The position numbers were made by a program, and so were the translations under genes. A stretch of 9,151 bases of DNA from Pseudomonadota bacterium (GTDB taxonomy: Bacteria; Pseudomonadota; Alphaproteobacteria; UBA8366; JADFVY01), in assembly GCA_030671915.1 (NCBI GenBank), contig DAOVHN010000056.1:1-9151 (forward strand), read 5' to 3'. The stretch's first letter is position 1; each line of letters opens with the position of its first letter. Positions 7,961 to 9,151 of this stretch are shown here, in pieces. The notes below the pieces were generated by a model. It saw nothing but the letters and a program-made list of their open reading frames with translations, was not told where the DNA came from and made no database searches.

Positions 7961-7971
7961 CTTATTGTCAA
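7943..7971 (-). promoter_or_regulatory. Likely tetR promoter
   Basis: On the - strand a perfect TTGACA (7971–7966) is followed after 17 bases by CACTAT (7948–7943), a weak -10. Transcription would then start at or within a few bases of the ATG at 7936. That agrees with the lack of a ribosome-binding site and suggests a leaderless message. The operator fills the spacer. Confidence 0.5.
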
Positions 7972-8002
7972 TGATAAACCACCCCAGTTTCGCGCGCAAA
8001 GG

Positions 8003-8029
8003 AAAAACGGCCTGGCAAAACCAGGCCGT
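8003..8029 (-). terminator. Rho-independent terminator of the RHH–PAS operon
   Basis: ACGGCCTGG (8007–8015) and CCAGGCCGT (8021–8029) form a perfect 9-bp GC-rich stem with a 5-base loop. Read on the - strand the stem runs into TTTTT (8007–8003). It lies 42 bases beyond the stop of the PAS_5-like gene and upstream of the tetR promoter, so it separates the two - strand units. There is no T-run on the + strand. Confidence 0.88.
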
Positions 8030-8071
8030 CTAAAAGAAATCGCGCGTGATTTCAGATCCTTGTAGGGGGCT

Positions 8072-8728
8072 CTAAATTTTCAGAACGTGGCAAAGAACAT
8101 GCGAAACGGAGTCGTCGTCCTCGCCCAGCGGAACTGTCATAGCCCTGTAGCGAACATCGCCAGGGCCGGTTGGAAACAAGTCGACGTCCTCCTGGGGCTG
8201 GCCAGCCTGCTGCGTGCGGCGACCCAGACTAAGTACCCATTCAATAACCAGCGAGTTTCCGAACTCGATCTCGCCGGTGTGGAAACTCTGGCCACCTCCG
8301 CGCATTACGTCCGACATCAACGGCTCGAACTGCCAGGGCAAGCCGTTTTCCCCGACCCGCATCAATACCGAGTTCGGCCAGTACGTACCGACCTGTTTGG
8401 CATCAATGTCCGAACGCGCCGGCCACCGGCGTCCTTTCTTGAGGCGCGACCAGAATTCCACAATGTTGCGCGGCGCGATCTCTTCGGGTCGGGCGACAGT
8501 GGCTCGAGGCTGTACGGCGGGCTTGGCCGCGCCGTTGCCAGCCTTGCGGCGGATAGAGACTCCGGCCAGCGAGCCCATGCCCGCCAGATCGAGATCTTCT
8601 TCCCCTTCCGCGGCCGCGCCCGGATTATCGTAAGGCTCGCCCTCAAAGAGGGCGTCGGCCTCCAACTCCTCGGGTGCTTCCTGAACAGGCCTGACCGGGC
8701 CAGATCCGAAGGGGTTTCGGGGACGCAT
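8072..8728 (-). CDS. PAS_5-like domain protein with disordered acidic N-terminus
   Basis: The product has 218 residues from the ATG at 8728. Residues 1–80 look disordered and acidic (EAPEELEADALFEGE, EGEEDLDLAG), with Pro and Ala. From about 86 to the end the sequence resembles the PAS_5 family common in alphaproteobacteria: an opening helix (FWSRLKKGRRWPARSDID, 92–109), a central WPNSVLMRVGENGLPWQFE segment and closing strands (VRYRAMTVPLGEDDDSVSHVLCHVLKI). PAS domains sense or bind small ligands, or mediate protein contacts. No catalytic output domain is present, so this may be an adaptor or sensor; its role is unknown. The frame also allows a GTG at 8734; AGGGG lies upstream of both starts. 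The gene is 19 bases downstream of the ribbon-helix-helix gene and almost certainly co-transcribed with it. Confidence 0.72.
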   Translation of the reverse strand: MRPRNPFGSGPVRPVQEAPEELEADALFEGEPYDNPGAAAEGEEDLDLAGMGSLAGVSIRRKAGNGAAKPAVQPRATVARPEEIAPRNIVEFWSRLKKGRRWPARSDIDAKQVGTYWPNSVLMRVGENGLPWQFEPLMSDVMRGGGQSFHTGEIEFGNSLVIEWVLSLGRRTQQAGQPQEDVDLFPTGPGDVRYRAMTVPLGEDDDSVSHVLCHVLKI

Positions 8729-8747
8729 GTTCACTTCCCCTGTCTCC

Positions 8748-9151
8748 TCAGTTCAATTTACCGTGGTTGCCGCCGTTATCGTTTTCGCCGGCATCTGAAT
8801 CGGATTCCGACTTGCCGCCAAGATAGCGGTCCAGGGCAGCAATAACGATATCCTGCGCCGACCATCGGGTCCGGGCCGAAGCCATTTTGACCCGCAAATA
8901 CCGGTCCGGGTCCAGCCGAACGGACAGGCGAACACGGCCCATTTTGTCCATCGTCTGCGGCAGGCCGACACGATCGGTGGCGCCCATTCCGGCGTAAGAA
9001 GCAGGCTGTGTTTCAGGCGTGGGCGTGGGATCGACCACCGGCGTGGCGTCGACCACCGGCGCGGTATCGACCATCGGCTTGGTATCGCCCGTCGGCGTCA
9101 TATCGAGCGGGCGTTTTTTAGCAGGCGTTTCGCTTGTTGCGGGACTTGCCG
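8748..9151 (-). CDS. Ribbon-helix-helix (CopG/Arc-like) DNA-binding protein, 5' end cut by window
   Basis: The frame runs open through the right edge of the window, giving at least 133 residues. An ATG at 9101 exists, but a hexapeptide repeat unit (RPLDMT) spans it, and upstream codons read ASPATSETPAKKRPLD with the same Pro/Thr/Ala bias, so the true start is probably outside. The order is a Pro/Thr/Ala-rich disordered N-terminus with repeats, a linker, then a ribbon-helix-helix domain (8820–8933). That domain is a strand RVRLSVRL, a helix DPDRYLRVKMASARTRW and a helix SAQDIVIAALDRYL. A polar acidic tail (SESDSDAGENDNGG) ends the protein. Such domains dimerise and bind DNA through the strand, as in repressors, antitoxins and partition factors. 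Which of these applies here cannot be said; no toxin gene is visible, and the downstream partner is the PAS_5-like gene. Confidence 0.75.
   Translation of the reverse strand, partial: ASPATSETPAKKRPLDMTPTGDTKPMVDTAPVVDATPVVDPTPTPETQPASYAGMGATDRVGLPQTMDKMGRVRLSVRLDPDRYLRVKMASARTRWSAQDIVIAALDRYLGGKSESDSDAGENDNGGNHGKLN
9007..9114 (-). repeat. 18-bp tandem coding repeats (hexapeptide PxVDxT)
   Basis: Five successive 18-base units (9025–9042, 9043–9060, 9061–9078, 9079–9096, 9097–9114) share the core TCGACCACCGGC or close variants, and a more diverged sixth lies at 9007–9024. On the - strand they encode RPLDMT, PTGDTK, PMVDTA, PVVDAT, PVVDPT, PTPETQ. The two middle units are the most alike (15 or more of 18 bases), as expected from recent slippage or unequal exchange. 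They form the disordered N-terminal part of the ribbon-helix-helix protein. Confidence 0.8.

Noticed and set aside
7529..8065. + strand frame of 178 codons across tetR and its promoter
   Set aside because: It is the complement of the clear TetR coding sequence and also runs through the operator and the terminator hairpin. The + strand frame at 8087–8845 is likewise opposite the PAS_5-like gene.
8820..8933. Toxin–antitoxin module based on the ribbon-helix-helix domain
   Set aside because: Antitoxins of this type sit beside a small toxin gene. The only neighbour in view is a 218-residue PAS_5-like protein with no toxin motif, though the upstream side is outside the window.
9007..9114. CRISPR-like array from the 18-bp tandem repeats
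   Set aside because: The units are directly joined with no spacers, keep a reading frame and encode a hexapeptide series, so they are coding repeats.

Overview
The window is GC-rich chromosomal DNA from an alphaproteobacterium, most likely of Rhodospirillales type. This is inferred from the order zapE–mdh–sucA–sucB, from the LDH-like malate dehydrogenase, and from the PAS_5-like and ribbon-helix-helix proteins at the right end. No rRNA, tRNA, insertion sequence or CRISPR array is visible.

Left block, + strand, 1–6813: the 3' end of zapE (AFG1-type ATPase), then three TCA-cycle genes. These are mdh (malate dehydrogenase), sucA (2-oxoglutarate dehydrogenase E1) and sucB (its dihydrolipoyl succinyltransferase E2). 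SucA and SucB are two of the three parts of the 2-oxoglutarate dehydrogenase complex, and MDH acts further round the same cycle. Two expected neighbours are missing: sucCD is not between mdh and sucA, and lpd does not follow sucB within the window. Instead sucB overlaps by 4 bases a gene for a membrane-anchored protein. Its C-terminal half carries the zinc-site signature of the MepA (M74, LAS-type) murein endopeptidases, which is the most striking reading in the window.

Middle block, - strand, 6820–7957: a TetR-family regulator gene followed by a gene for an uncharacterised protein of about 158 residues. Two near-identical 18-bp operator-like sites (TGWGTGA-N4-TCACTCA type) lie in the same orientation, one in front of each gene. 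This suggests that the regulator controls its own gene and, through a separate promoter, its downstream neighbour. The second operator overlaps the longest possible start of the downstream gene, so a shorter start with a clear GGAGG is preferred.

Right block, - strand, 8003–9151: a ribbon-helix-helix protein gene, cut by the window end and carrying a run of hexapeptide repeats, lies 19 bases upstream of a gene for a PAS_5-like protein with a disordered acidic N-terminus. A clear rho-independent terminator closes this operon.

There is no obvious defence system, phage or mobile element. The less described parts are the M74-like protein coupled to sucB, the TetR/twin-operator cassette and the RHH–PAS pair.
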